Positions 1 through 9,165 are shown, counted from the stretch's first letter. The stretch: 64,000 bases of DNA from a bacterium (GCA_009918675.1 RGDM01000001.1:1-64000); one strand, 5' to 3'. The notes: generated by a model not told the origin, from the sequence alone. A program made the numbers and translations.

Positions 1-733
1 AGCGGGAATACTGTTCACCACAGTCAACAAGTAAGCTGCGCATTGCGATTGCAATCCTAAGCGCAATTTGTTCGCACTCGTACAGGCATTCGCTCACGGC
101 CGCGAGACACTCGTCGCGTTTTTTTTCCAAGGCAATAATTCGCGCTTCATCACGCCGGCTCGACTTAGCGAACACAAGCATTCGCAATTTATCGCTCCAA
201 CTTTCAGAGCGAGATTTTTTTAATTCACTTTCTTCGTAGTCCTTGAGTGTGCGCTCGACAGCGGAAACTTTCTTCTGTGACGCTCTGAGAGCGACAAGGA
301 TATCCTGAAAAACTTGACTTTCGGCATCCCATCGCCATGAAATCAGCATCTCTCGCACTGTCCACGGCAGAGTTCTTTCAATCACTTCCCATTCTAGAAT
401 TCGCATCCCACGCAGGTGTGTGTTGAAATTCGATGGCGGATTGACATAATGCTCAAACTGCGACTCCACCTGAAAACTGCAGCGCGGAAGGCCGTCAACA
501 AAAACATCATCAACCGCAGTCTTACTCTGTCCTCCAACAAGTTCTGCATAACGCAATGCGCGTTCGAGCTTCTCGAGTGAGAAAAGGGTTTCCTGAATTT
601 GAAGTGCTTTCTTTTTGTCTTTCGTTGACGAAAGTTGAATGCGAACGCGTGGAATAAGCAGCGCAAGCATGTCGATAGACGACAACGCTTCCACAATCGC
701 TTCTCGCTTTGATGAAGTTTCATAATTACTCAT
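1..733 (-). CDS. hypothetical coiled-coil-like protein (3' end outside window)
   Basis: An uninterrupted frame of 244 codons runs from an ATG next to trmD to the window edge, so the C-terminus is missing. I do not recognise the family. The protein starts MSNYETSSKREAIVEALSS, is rich in Glu, Lys, Arg and Ala, and has long charged helical stretches, for example around SRRDEARIIALEKKRDE near residue 200. There is no signal peptide or membrane segment in the visible part, so it is probably cytosolic. It lies 44 bp downstream of trmD on the same strand and may be co-transcribed with it. The ribosome binding site is weak (GGGGG very close to the ATG). That the frame is real is inferred from its length and position. 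Confidence 0.6.
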   Translation of the reverse strand, partial: MSNYETSSKREAIVEALSSIDMLALLIPRVRIQLSSTKDKKKALQIQETLFSLEKLERALRYAELVGGQSKTAVDDVFVDGLPRCSFQVESQFEHYVNPPSNFNTHLRGMRILEWEVIERTLPWTVREMLISWRWDAESQVFQDILVALRASQKKVSAVERTLKDYEESELKKSRSESWSDKLRMLVFAKSSRRDEARIIALEKKRDECLAAVSECLYECEQIALRIAIAMRSLLVDCGEQYSR

Positions 734-777
734 GCCCCCAGTTTATCAGCAACTTGCCAGGCACGAGTGGGAATTTT

Positions 778-1551
778 TTAGCGACTCAAAGAGCGAGGGC
801 TTTGGCTACCCGATCCACTTTTCCAAAGCGATTCAACCTGCTTTTGCTCGGCCCGAGTTAAAGAGTCCCACTGACGGTGTATCAGGTCGGGACGCTGCAG
901 GGCTGTGCGGCGAATCTGCTCCTGACGACGATATCGGGCAATTTCTGCATGATGCCCGGAGAGAAGTACTTTAGGCACAATCTGCCCATTAAACTCGATC
1001 GGATGGGTGTACTGGGGAGCTTCGAGCAAACCATCTTCAAAACTGTCAGCCAAGGCACTTTGTGCGTTCCCAAGAACGCCAGGAACAAACCGCGCCATTG
1101 CATCCATCATGCACAGTGCCGCAGGTTCACCTCCCGATAAAACAAAATCCCCTATAGAAAACTCATGGTGCGCTCTTGATTGCACAAAGCGTTCATCGAA
1201 ACCGGCATAACGTCCACAGAGAAAGACGATGTGATTTGTGTTCTCGGCTAAAGTTCGTGCCCAAATATTATTAAAGACTTTTCCGCCAGGAGAGACATGA
1301 ATCACAACAGTCTCTGGCGAGACAACTGAATCGAGTGCTCGCGCACAAACATCGGGCAGAAGAACCATCCCATCGCCACCGCCCACCGGATGTCCGTCAA
1401 CTTTTCTTCGCTCATCTTCCGCAAAGTCACGCGGATTCACCGTATCAAAAGCGAGCAGATTCTGCTTGATCCCACGTGAAAACACTCCCTCTTGCAAATG
1501 AGCGGAGAAGAAATTTGGAAACAATGTAAATGCAGTAAAGCGCAGCGTCAT
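778..1551 (-). CDS. trmD: tRNA (guanine-N1)-methyltransferase TrmD
   Basis: TrmD methylates G37 at N1 next to the anticodon of tRNAs reading CNN and UGG codons, using SAM, and so prevents +1 frameshifting. The 257-residue length is normal. Family motifs are present: CGRYAGFDERF (usually CGRYEGxDxR), the trefoil-knot SAM site IGDFVLSGGEPAA, the FVPGVLG helix, and DSFEDGLLEAPQYTHP, which carries the catalytic Asp. The gene overlaps rimM by an ATGA, the usual rimM-trmD order. Neither rpsP nor rplS flanks the pair, so the classical rpsP-rimM-trmD-rplS operon is split. The identification is secure. Confidence 0.97.
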   Translation of the reverse strand: MTLRFTAFTLFPNFFSAHLQEGVFSRGIKQNLLAFDTVNPRDFAEDERRKVDGHPVGGGDGMVLLPDVCARALDSVVSPETVVIHVSPGGKVFNNIWARTLAENTNHIVFLCGRYAGFDERFVQSRAHHEFSIGDFVLSGGEPAALCMMDAMARFVPGVLGNAQSALADSFEDGLLEAPQYTHPIEFNGQIVPKVLLSGHHAEIARYRRQEQIRRTALQRPDLIHRQWDSLTRAEQKQVESLWKSGSGSQSPRSLSR

Positions 1552-2174
1552 GAGTTCTGATCATCCAGAAATGCAGGTTCATCTTTGATAACGATCTTTT
1601 TTCCTGTTTCGAGAACTTCCACGACGAAAGTATCGACGAAAGGATAAAGAACCGTGTCCGTCCGATTCCCGGCGCGCGCGATTTCAAGGGTTTCCTGAGC
1701 ACCGAAATCGTGAACCGCAACCACTTCGCCAAAGATTCCATCGCGACCTTCAACGTAAACCTGACAACCCACCAGTTCGCCAACAAGGTACTCCGATTCC
1801 TCGAGGCGAATTTCGCTACGGGCAACGAACAGGTGAGAGTTATAGAGCTCTTCCGCTCGTTCACGGGTTAAAATTCCTTCCAGCTGCAAAGCAAGCTTTC
1901 CGCCGCTCACGTAACTTTTTTCAACACAAATGGAGACAATTCTTTGCCCCGCGCGGAGAAAAAGCGTTTTGTAACCAGGCCACTCAACTCTGTTGTCTTC
2001 GGTCTTTAAGAAAAAGGCCCCACGCACACCATGCGGCCGCCCCACTTGCCCCAACCAAAAACAACCCTCAGGAATATCAGCTGGGACGGTTACGCCATGA
2101 TTTGACCGCATGTTTATTTCTGGGCGCTCTTGAGACTTTTCATTCAATTTGTCAGTGTCTGTCGTTTTGCGCAT
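1548..2174 (-). CDS. rimM: ribosome maturation factor RimM
   Basis: RimM helps 30S maturation by binding ribosomal protein S19. The N-terminal domain shows LGQVGRPHGVRG at residues 41-52. The C-terminal PRC-barrel half includes LVGCQVYVEGRDGIFGEV and ends in VLYPFVDTFVVEV. I chose the ATG preceded by GAGGAAGTGAC rather than an earlier in-frame start without a binding site, giving 208 residues. Even so, about 38 mostly polar residues precede the conserved core, more than usual. It overlaps trmD by ATGA. The gene is divergent from the downstream MFS permease, and the 133 bp between them must hold both promoters. Confidence 0.94.
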   Translation of the reverse strand: MRKTTDTDKLNEKSQERPEINMRSNHGVTVPADIPEGCFWLGQVGRPHGVRGAFFLKTEDNRVEWPGYKTLFLRAGQRIVSICVEKSYVSGGKLALQLEGILTRERAEELYNSHLFVARSEIRLEESEYLVGELVGCQVYVEGRDGIFGEVVAVHDFGAQETLEIARAGNRTDTVLYPFVDTFVVEVLETGKKIVIKDEPAFLDDQNS

Positions 2175-2307
2175 GTCACTTCCTCGGGGACGCGGGTCGG
2201 CGGTGCGAAAAGGGACGAGGGACGTCAACCGTCACCCCGACTTAACCGCAGGTTGCCGCGTGCGCAAGGCGATTTAACCAGTCCGAAGTCAGAACTGAGG
2301 GACGCTC

Positions 2308-3642
2308 ATGAGTGCTTTCGATTATAAACTTTTCATTATTTCGCAGGCATTGAGTGAACTTGGCGACAACCTCTGGGGTCTTGGCCTGAGAAATTATCTC
2401 TTTGAAAACAGTCCCTGGACCCCAGCTCTGGGCTTAGCCGCGGTCTTCCTTCTCCAAGCCATTCCTGTCTTTTTCTTGGGGCCCTGGTTGAGCCGTTCTA
2501 TTGGTCAGCGCTGGCGAACGATGGCCCTTGCTGCCGACATCCTGCGTTTGCTCGTGACCATCGCCTTCTCCATTGGTTTGACATTTTTAGCTCCTCGCAC
2601 TGGCCCGACTGGCATCGTCTACCTTCTTTTGGCCTGCCAATTGTTGCTTGAAATCGGAACACTCATTTTTCAGAACTGCAAGAACTGCCTCATTCCTGTC
2701 CTTTATCCCAATCCCGCAGACATCCCGAAGGCTCACTTGTGGGCCAATGTCGCTAGCTTGTCGGCTGCAGGGGTCGTGCCGCTCGTCTTTCTCATAGCGA
2801 TGCCATCGCAAGGGCAAATACGCATTGAATGGCTTTTTTGGGCTGCGTGGATCGACGCTGCAAGTTTCGCAATCAGCGGACTCGCGCTTCTCTTCTTGAG
2901 AAATTCACAACGCTTGCAACAAATCAAAATCAGCCCCGAGGAAAAACCATCAACCAACCCCATCCGCCAATTCAAGGAAGGCCTGCAAGTAGTACGAAAG
3001 TATCCATCAATTGCGCGACTCCTTGTTTTTTCTTTTATTTACAACTTTTGCTTGATGGGACCTTTTGAAATAGGCCACGTGACGTTTTTACGAAAAGATC
3101 TTTCACTCCCACCTGAAGCGCTTGCAATTAACTTACTCTTATTTCTTGCCGGAGTTTTTTCTGGAACTTTTCTTGCGCAGAGTCTCTGGGGGAAATCAAA
3201 GTCAGCGAGTCATCTCCGCCGTTTTTCCCACTCGATTGTCTGGGATGGGCTCACATTTTTTCCAATCTGCCTTTTTACTTTCGCGAAGAACAAACTCAGC
3301 GGAGAAACTTTTTTGGCGGGGCTATCTGTACTCTTTTTTTTCCACTACATGCTTGTACCTTTTGTGAAGGTGAGCAGAATGGCGAGTATTCAAACACTCT
3401 CTGAGCAAAAAGATTGGAGCACGCTGCTTGGCTTTCACGCAGTCGCTGTCGAGGGCGCGGCTGCGCTCTCTGTGATTCTCGTCGCTCTTCTTCTCCCAAA
3501 CGCCTCTGGCACAGTGCTCCTCGCGCTTGGTGGTACGGGGGCAAGCCTGTGCGGTGGTTTTGGTCTTCTTTCGCTGTCAAAAGGTTACAAGGACCCTGTA
3601 AAATGTAATAATGCACTGAATTCAATCCACGTTTCCGATTGA
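2308..3642 (+). CDS. MFS-type permease
   Basis: A 444-residue polytopic inner-membrane protein with about 10-12 hydrophobic segments, resembling major facilitator superfamily exporters. An early segment contains LSELGDNLWGLGLRNYL. A positively charged loop (LSRSIGQRWRTMALAAD) follows the second segment, as in the MFS loop 2-3 motif, and a long hydrophilic stretch near residues 200-225 is the likely central loop. The substrate cannot be read from sequence. The start has GAGGGACGCTC upstream. The next gene, rsmI, begins about 30 bp after the stop, so this is probably the first gene of a six-gene operon. Confidence 0.8.
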   Translation: MSAFDYKLFIISQALSELGDNLWGLGLRNYLFENSPWTPALGLAAVFLLQAIPVFFLGPWLSRSIGQRWRTMALAADILRLLVTIAFSIGLTFLAPRTGPTGIVYLLLACQLLLEIGTLIFQNCKNCLIPVLYPNPADIPKAHLWANVASLSAAGVVPLVFLIAMPSQGQIRIEWLFWAAWIDAASFAISGLALLFLRNSQRLQQIKISPEEKPSTNPIRQFKEGLQVVRKYPSIARLLVFSFIYNFCLMGPFEIGHVTFLRKDLSLPPEALAINLLLFLAGVFSGTFLAQSLWGKSKSASHLRRFSHSIVWDGLTFFPICLFTFAKNKLSGETFLAGLSVLFFFHYMLVPFVKVSRMASIQTLSEQKDWSTLLGFHAVAVEGAAALSVILVALLLPNASGTVLLALGGTGASLCGGFGLLSLSKGYKDPVKCNNALNSIHVSD

Positions 3643-3671
3643 CGTTCCCCAGCGCAAAGAGGCTCACGTAC

Positions 3672-4556
3672 GTGTCAGATCCCGCCTGCACTCTCTACAT
3701 CGTCGCAACCCCCATCGGCACGCTCAGCGATATATCTCCCCGGGCAAAGCAAATTCTCAGTTCCGTTGAATTCGTTGCTTGTGAAGACACGCGTCGAACC
3801 AAAGAGCTCCTGATGGCGTTGGGGCTGCCGCAAGTGCCGCTCGTGAGTTTGCATGAGCACAATGAACGTAACAAATCTTCGTCACTCATTGAACGCTTGC
3901 GAGCATCTGAAAAGAAAACTGCAGCTCTTGTCTCCGATGCAGGAACCCCAGCAATTTCAGATCCGGGTGCCATTTTTGTCGATGCTTGTCACTTTGCAGG
4001 GCTACGCGTCGAAAGTGTACCCGGCCCCTCAAGTTTGGTTGCCGCAGCAGCTGCGTCTGGATTCTTGCAACCTCGCTTGCTCTTTTCCGGTTTTCTGGGC
4101 CGCTCCGTGGGTGAACAAATCGCAGAATTTAAACGTTGGCAGGCGATCGCTCCTTGCATTGCGGTTTGTTTTGAAAGTCCCAATCGCATTACAGCAACCA
4201 TGCGCACCGCTGCGAGTTTCTTTCCGCCACAAACACGGGTTTGCTTGTCGCGCGAAATATCAAAAAAATTCGAAGAACACCTGCGTGGCCCAATCAGCGA
4301 AATTCTTCTCGCACTCGAGAACGGCCATCTTGTGAAAGGTGAGTGTGTCTTGTCCTTTGATCTTCCCGAAGATCTATCCACATCCGCGGCAGAGAACGAG
4401 CCTGTCACACTGGAAAACCTTGTCGATCTTGCGCTTTCCAATTTGCAAACCAATCCATCAGCAAAACTCAAAGACGTCACTCGAACATTAGCTGAAGCCA
4501 ATGGAATCAATGCAAAGGAACTCTATAACGCTACCCTTGCAAGGCGTCGCTCATGA
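3672..4556 (+). CDS. rsmI: 16S rRNA 2'-O-ribose C1402 methyltransferase RsmI
   Basis: RsmI methylates the ribose of C1402 in the decoding centre of 16S rRNA. The tetrapyrrole-methylase fold is clear: LYIVATPIGTLSDISPRA at the N-terminus, ACEDTRRTKELL, LVSDAGTPAISDPGA, and VPGPSSLVAAAAASG. The C-terminal extension includes FYNA-like ELYNATLARR. I prefer the GTG start preceded by AAAGAGG at good spacing over a TTG 33 bp upstream, giving 294 residues. The stop overlaps the next start by ATGA, so translation is probably coupled to the aroB-like gene. Confidence 0.95.
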   Translation: MSDPACTLYIVATPIGTLSDISPRAKQILSSVEFVACEDTRRTKELLMALGLPQVPLVSLHEHNERNKSSSLIERLRASEKKTAALVSDAGTPAISDPGAIFVDACHFAGLRVESVPGPSSLVAAAAASGFLQPRLLFSGFLGRSVGEQIAEFKRWQAIAPCIAVCFESPNRITATMRTAASFFPPQTRVCLSREISKKFEEHLRGPISEILLALENGHLVKGECVLSFDLPEDLSTSAAENEPVTLENLVDLALSNLQTNPSAKLKDVTRTLAEANGINAKELYNATLARRRS

Positions 4557-5917
4557 TAAACAAAATATCTCCCGACGCCTGGGGCAGCATCACGACATTG
4601 CTCGACCACTGGTTTGCAGATGCACACACACGCGACAGCTTCTTGCCTTTCGATTCTAATCTGGTTGCTCCAGAAATCGCGAAGATCGCTGCCGCACTTT
4701 TCAAACGGGGCGCAGCCGGACTCCACGACACAGCAACTCACAGCAACATTGTTTTGTCTGAAAAGAATCAACGGAGAGACGAAACCATCCATGCGCTGAC
4801 ATCCCTCAAAATCGACACCTTCCCGCATTTTTCCGCATGGACAAAAACTCACTTCTCAGACGCTGAGCTGGCCTCTGTGGCTGTCATCCTAGACTCAACG
4901 CTTGCGCGTCTCCATCCGCACGTTGAAAACCATTTAACCGCGCATGGGGCGCGCGTCTTTCTTATTGACTGCACTGAGGAGAAAAAATCTCTCGGCAGCG
5001 TGCGCACTCTTTATGAACAGATCGCTTTTCAACCACACCACATCATAGTGGTCGGCGGCGGAATTTGCTGCGACTTAGGTGGTTTTTTGGGTGGTTTGCT
5101 TAACTGTAACATCACCCTCGTACCAACAACATTGCTTGCACTTATTGATGCTGGAGTCGGCGGCAAGACAGCGGTCAATCATCCATCAGCCGGCAAAAAT
5201 CAAATTGGCCTCTTTGTGCCTATTCACTCGATAGCTATCATCGATGAATTCTTCACTAGTTTAAATGCAGATCTGGTTCGACAGGGTTTGGGTGAAATAA
5301 TGAAACACGCCTGGTTGAGCGGTTCATTCAATGCCTGGCAACCCGCGTTGCACATTCTTTTGCATGAACCCTGCGAGCAGGCTTTTCAAAGCAGCACAGT
5401 TGAGCAACTCCTGCGCGCAAATATCCAATTCAAGCTCGGTGTTGTTATGCTTGACCCGCTTGAAGAAAACATCCGGGTGATGCTCAATTTTGGTCATACG
5501 CTTGCCCATCTGCTTGAGCGGTTGATGCCAATTTCCCACGGAATTGCGGTTGTTGCAGGTTTAAAGTCGATGCTCAATTCCTCACTGATTGGCCCTGCCC
5601 CAGAAGGATTTGAACAAACTTTAGACACACTTCTCGTTCATGAAAAAAAGTTTTTTCCACTTTTTGCAGCGAGTAAAAATGAATCACTTTTAAAAACACT
5701 TCTCCTGCAAGACAAAAAGCAAACCTCCAAGCTTCTTGACAGCGAATCGCAGAAAATCGCATCGATTCGTTGTGTCACTCCCAAATACGCTACGCTTGCG
5801 CAGCAACCCGCCGCACAAAGACCCGACGACATCGATAACTTTCTTGCCAAGAACATCACTCAAATGAGCCTATCTGACTATATATCAATGCTTGTTCGGC
5901 AGGGGTTTTTCAGATGA
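4553..5917 (+). CDS. aroB: 3-dehydroquinate synthase-like protein with extra N- and C-terminal regions
   Basis: The core is a dehydroquinate synthase, which converts DAHP to 3-dehydroquinate using NAD and a metal. GGGICCDLGGF (168-178) binds NAD. PTTLLALIDAGVGGKTAVNH (191-210) and GKN (214-216) line the active site. GEIMKHA supplies Glu248 and Lys251. Lys294, Arg308 and LNFGHTLAHLLE (Asn312, His315, His319) follow, with a metal-ligand histidine in SHGIAVV. At 454 residues it is about 90 longer than typical AroB: some 85 unrecognised residues lead and about 60 trail. The usual HGEAV motif reads HGIAV. It may be the housekeeping enzyme or a specialised paralog. ATGA overlaps join it to rsmI and the crotonase. 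Confidence 0.85.
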   Translation: MINKISPDAWGSITTLLDHWFADAHTRDSFLPFDSNLVAPEIAKIAAALFKRGAAGLHDTATHSNIVLSEKNQRRDETIHALTSLKIDTFPHFSAWTKTHFSDAELASVAVILDSTLARLHPHVENHLTAHGARVFLIDCTEEKKSLGSVRTLYEQIAFQPHHIIVVGGGICCDLGGFLGGLLNCNITLVPTTLLALIDAGVGGKTAVNHPSAGKNQIGLFVPIHSIAIIDEFFTSLNADLVRQGLGEIMKHAWLSGSFNAWQPALHILLHEPCEQAFQSSTVEQLLRANIQFKLGVVMLDPLEENIRVMLNFGHTLAHLLERLMPISHGIAVVAGLKSMLNSSLIGPAPEGFEQTLDTLLVHEKKFFPLFAASKNESLLKTLLLQDKKQTSKLLDSESQKIASIRCVTPKYATLAQQPAAQRPDDIDNFLAKNITQMSLSDYISMLVRQGFFR

Positions 5918-6783
5918 TTTATCGAATAGATCTTGTCAAGGATGTCCTTTGGATTGAAGCAGATGCGGTTCAAAAATATGCTGTCTTGAATTTTTCTGCA
6001 CAACACTCACGCAACGCGATGTCGATGGACATGGCCAATGCGCTTGCGCAGATGGCGCACGACTGCACTCAACAAAACAGTTCAAATCCACTCGCCCAAT
6101 TGATTTACAGCCAGAAAATCCTTGCACTCGTTCTAAAATCACATTGCCGCAACATTTTCATGTCGGGTGGAGATCTTAAAGCCATCAGCAAATTCAATGC
6201 GCATGACGGTGAGATATTCACCCATAAAATGCGCTCATTCACTCACTTTCTCCGCACGGGCCCGTTGATTTCAATTGCATTCCTCAATGGACTTGCTGCT
6301 GGTGGAGGAAGCGAAATCGCACTTGCAGCCGATCTCCGTATTGCGCTCACTTCAGATGTAACAATCGAGTTGGCTCAGACTCGCTGGGGAGTTCCTGCGG
6401 GTTGGGGCATGATGACCGATCTCGCGTCCAAGGGCATTTATTCTTCCGAACGTCGTCGTTCCATTGCGGTCATAAGCCAAGAGTCTTGGGATTTAAAAAA
6501 ACTCCTTGACCTTGGTTTGATTGATGCAAATTTTGTCGGCAATCAAAACCCGGAAAGCAGTGCGCAGATCTGGTTGGAAGAATTCCTCAAGAGAATCTCG
6601 GCTTGCCCGAACGATTTGCGCCATGAGCTGCTGATCAACCGCCCCAACCAACCCCACCTTGAGCTTGAAGAATTCGACAAAAAATTGTTCAGTCGACATT
6701 GGTTGAGTGCCGAGCATCGCGCTCGAGTCACTACCTTTATTGAATCTCGAACTGAGAAAAAGAAAGGAGCACCGAAGAAATGA
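5914..6783 (+). CDS. enoyl-CoA hydratase/isomerase (crotonase) family protein
   Basis: A 289-residue crotonase-fold protein, expected to act on acyl-CoA thioesters in the cytosol. The CoA and oxyanion-hole elements are visible: FMSGGDLKAI (82-91) and GLAAGGGSEIALAADLRIA (126-144). The segment that carries a catalytic Glu in true hydratases (consensus PExxLGxxP) reads QTRWGVPAGWG here, so that acid is absent and the reaction may differ (isomerase, hydrolase or decarboxylase type). The reaction cannot be assigned. It sits between the aroB-like gene and an LptM-like lipoprotein, overlapping each by four bases. Confidence 0.85.
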   Translation: MIYRIDLVKDVLWIEADAVQKYAVLNFSAQHSRNAMSMDMANALAQMAHDCTQQNSSNPLAQLIYSQKILALVLKSHCRNIFMSGGDLKAISKFNAHDGEIFTHKMRSFTHFLRTGPLISIAFLNGLAAGGGSEIALAADLRIALTSDVTIELAQTRWGVPAGWGMMTDLASKGIYSSERRRSIAVISQESWDLKKLLDLGLIDANFVGNQNPESSAQIWLEEFLKRISACPNDLRHELLINRPNQPHLELEEFDKKLFSRHWLSAEHRARVTTFIESRTEKKKGAPKK

Positions 6784-6977
6784 AAAGCCAAGCTTACATC
6801 TATACATGTGCCTTTTTGGCTTTGCTTTCTGCTTCGGCTTGTGGGGTCAAGGCACCACCCACCCCAGTCCTCGATTCACCTCCAAGTCTCCTGCAACAAG
6901 AGGCGCAAAAGAGAATGAAAGAACAGCAAGATAAAGCGAAAGCAAAAGATGCGAATCGCGAGAGGGAAAAACAATGA
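6780..6977 (+). CDS. small LptM-like lipoprotein
   Basis: A 65-residue protein with a signal peptide ending in LLSASAC, so Cys21 should be lipidated. CGVKAPPTP follows immediately, resembling the CGxKGPLYxP signature of LptM/YifL lipoproteins, which assist the LptD/E lipopolysaccharide translocon in enterobacteria. The remainder is a short, very charged tail (KERMKEQQDKAK-type) of probable helix. The overlap with both neighbours (ATGA on each side) supports a real gene despite its size. The LptM resemblance is based on the motif alone. Confidence 0.75.
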   Translation: MKSQAYIYTCAFLALLSASACGVKAPPTPVLDSPPSLLQQEAQKRMKEQQDKAKAKDANREREKQ

Positions 6978-7939
6978 GCAGGGAAATGATTTGGCCCAGC
7001 ACACGATTTTTCGACCTTTTTCCGGGCATTGAACACCCCATCGTTCAAGGTGGAATGGTTTGGGTGAGCGGAGGAAAACTTGCGGCTGCAGTTTCAAACG
7101 CGGGAGCTCTTGGCCTCATCGGCGCAGGGTCTATGAAAGTGGATGTACTTCAGCACCACATCCGTAAAGCGAAGTCACTGACAAGCAAGCCTTTTGGGGT
7201 TAACGTTCCCCTTCTCTATAAAGATGTACAGAGCCAACTGCAGACAGCTCTTGATGAAGGCGTGCGAATCTTCTTCACCAGCGCGGGTTCGCCGAGAACT
7301 CACACTGCTTGGCTTAAATCACACGGAGCAAAGGTTATTCACGTCACGAGCACGCCAGAACTTGCCGTGAAATGCCAAGACGCAGGAGTCGATGCCGCAG
7401 TTTTAGAGGGTTTTGAAGCGGGCGGTCATAATGGCCGGGACGAACTCACGTCACTTGTCCTTCTCCAACAAATTCAAGGAAAATTAAATATTCCCGTCAT
7501 CATCGCTGGCGGAATTGGGAGTGGTTCGGCAATCGCAGCCGCATTAGCCCTAGGTGCGGACGGTGTCCAAATTGGCACTCGGTTTGCCGCAACTCAAGAG
7601 AGCTCGGCTCACTCATCATTCAAACAACTCATGATTGAATCAGGAAATTCTGCAACATTTTTGCGAATGAAAAAACTTGTACCTGTTCGCCTGCTCAACA
7701 ATCCTTTCAGCGAAAAAATCCGCAGTGCTGAAGAACAATGCGCCAATCCTGAAGAACTTTCGCAAATCCTTGGCAAAGGACGAGCAAAAGCCGGAATGCT
7801 CGAAGGAGATCTCACAGAAGGTGAGCTAGAAATTGGGCAAATCGTTTCAAATGTACACACAATTCCCACCTGCAGTGAACTTTTGTCTGAATTAATTGCC
7901 GACTTTAAAGTAGCCAAAAATAGAATCTGCAACCATTGA
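6974..7939 (+). CDS. FMN-dependent nitronate monooxygenase / FabK-type oxidoreductase
   Basis: A 321-residue TIM-barrel flavoprotein of the 2-nitropropane dioxygenase family. Diagnostic segments are HPIVQGGMVWVSGG near the N-terminus, LEGFEAGGHNGRDE (144-157, with the conserved His152), IIAGGIGSGSAIAAAL (phosphate binding), and GADGVQIGTRF. The family contains both nitronate monooxygenases and the FabK enoyl-ACP reductase, and these motifs do not separate them. Gene length and the crotonase neighbour make an acyl-thioester role possible. It is the last gene of the rsmI-aroB run. An AT-rich stretch without a clear hairpin follows the stop. Confidence 0.85.
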   Translation: MSREMIWPSTRFFDLFPGIEHPIVQGGMVWVSGGKLAAAVSNAGALGLIGAGSMKVDVLQHHIRKAKSLTSKPFGVNVPLLYKDVQSQLQTALDEGVRIFFTSAGSPRTHTAWLKSHGAKVIHVTSTPELAVKCQDAGVDAAVLEGFEAGGHNGRDELTSLVLLQQIQGKLNIPVIIAGGIGSGSAIAAALALGADGVQIGTRFAATQESSAHSSFKQLMIESGNSATFLRMKKLVPVRLLNNPFSEKIRSAEEQCANPEELSQILGKGRAKAGMLEGDLTEGELEIGQIVSNVHTIPTCSELLSELIADFKVAKNRICNH

Positions 7940-8220
7940 AAAACTCCTAATTTATTTATTTTATTTATATCTCAACAAAATATTTATTGATGAATTTAAT
8001 CACACTTTCTGCAGCTTTCTAGAAACAATTTTCACCTCCAAAAAAAATTTTTTGCATTGAATTTTTCGCTTGTTACGTTCTTGCGCCGAAAAACTGGTTA
8101 AAGACTTCCCACCAGAGCCCGAACAGTAAGGTGAAAGTTCTGCAGCAAGGAACAATCAGAGAGAAACCTGCTGCTGAGCTTGAGGGCAGTAAAGGAACAA
8201 GATTCAGGGAGGAATCGCTC
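7940..8220. other. AT-rich intergenic region upstream of flagellin
   Basis: About 280 bp with no convincing gene. The first half is very AT-rich with repeated TTTATTTA-type runs, and the second half is the flagellin leader. I see no intrinsic terminator for the upstream flavoprotein. An open frame extends upstream from the flagellin start through 8131, but the canonical flagellin N-terminus and the only good ribosome binding site are at 8221, so that extension is not coding. Confidence 0.6.
8099..8125 (+). promoter_or_regulatory. possible sigma-28 (FliA) promoter of flagellin
   Basis: TAAA, a 15-base spacer, then CCCGAACA, compared with the flagellar sigma-28 consensus TAAA-N15-GCCGATAA. The -35 half is exact; the -10 half matches five of eight positions. 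It lies about 95 bp before the flagellin start, a reasonable leader length. This is a motif match only. Confidence 0.4.
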
Positions 8221-9141
8221 ATGGGTTTGCGCATCGCCAGCAATGTTCAAGCACTCACCGCTCAAAGAAATTTGAGCTCCACTACGGATGCTAATAGTGC
8301 AAGTATGGAAAAACTTGCCTCTGGCTTCCGAATCAACAAAGCGGCCGATGACTCAGCAGGTCTCGCCATTTCTGAGAAATTGAAAGCCGATATTCGCGGC
8401 CTCAATATGGCTCGCCGCAATGCGAATGACGGCGTGTCATTGATTCAAACCGCTGAAGGCGGATTGAATGAAGTCGGAAATATCCTAAGCCGTCTGCGCG
8501 AACTCGCAGTGCAAGGCTCATCCGACACTGTTGGTGACACTGAGCGCGGCTTCCTCAACAAGGAATTCTCGCAGCTGAAAAATGAAATCACACGTATCTC
8601 CAAGTCCACCGAATACAACGGAACACTGCTCATTGGTGGTGATCTTGATGGTGCTGAAGAGAGCCTCAAAGCTCGCAGCAACGCCTATCCGCTTGAAATT
8701 CAGATCGGTAAAAATTATTTCGCTAACGTCGATTCCAAAGACCAAGCCGCACCTGTCAATGTTCTTCGCATTGATTTGCAAGATATCAACGCGAGTGTGG
8801 GCGAAAAAGGTTTGAACCTGGGCGATGGCGTTGATGACGGCGCACACGTCAGCGACAAGGTCTCTGCCCAAACGTCCATCGAAAAACTCGACAGCGCGAT
8901 CACAAAGATTTCCGGCTATCGCTCGACACTCGGCGCGCTACAGAATCGACTCAACTCCGCGATGTCGAATCTGTCGGTTCAAGCTGAAAACGCAAATGCT
9001 GCCAACAGCCGCATCCGCGATACAGATTTCGCCGAAGAAAGCGCTCGCTTAACGCAAACAAGTATCCTCAAGCAGTCGGGTGTTGCGGTTCTTGGCCAAG
9101 CCAACCAAACTCCTCAACTCGCACTGAGATTACTTGGCTAA
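8221..9141 (+). CDS. fliC: flagellin
   Basis: The flagellar filament subunit, exported by the flagellar type III system. The N-terminus MGLRIASNVQALTAQRNLS, followed by SMEKLASGFRINKAADDSAG, is the conserved D0/D1 helix. The C-terminus carries NANAANSRIRDTDFAEES and ends QTPQLALRLLG. The variable centre is short, giving 306 residues in total. The start is set by GGGAGGAATCGCTC before the ATG and by the family N-terminus. No chaperone, cap or second flagellin gene is beside it. A possible sigma-28 promoter lies upstream and a hairpin follows the stop. Confidence 0.97.
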   Translation: MGLRIASNVQALTAQRNLSSTTDANSASMEKLASGFRINKAADDSAGLAISEKLKADIRGLNMARRNANDGVSLIQTAEGGLNEVGNILSRLRELAVQGSSDTVGDTERGFLNKEFSQLKNEITRISKSTEYNGTLLIGGDLDGAEESLKARSNAYPLEIQIGKNYFANVDSKDQAAPVNVLRIDLQDINASVGEKGLNLGDGVDDGAHVSDKVSAQTSIEKLDSAITKISGYRSTLGALQNRLNSAMSNLSVQAENANAANSRIRDTDFAEESARLTQTSILKQSGVAVLGQANQTPQLALRLLG

Positions 9142-9165
9142 ACCGAGGGAACGTGACAAAAATCT

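Noticed and set aside
8131-8220. 30-residue N-terminal extension of flagellin
   Set aside because: Flagellins start at the conserved MGLRIxxN helix, and the only good ribosome binding site is directly before it.
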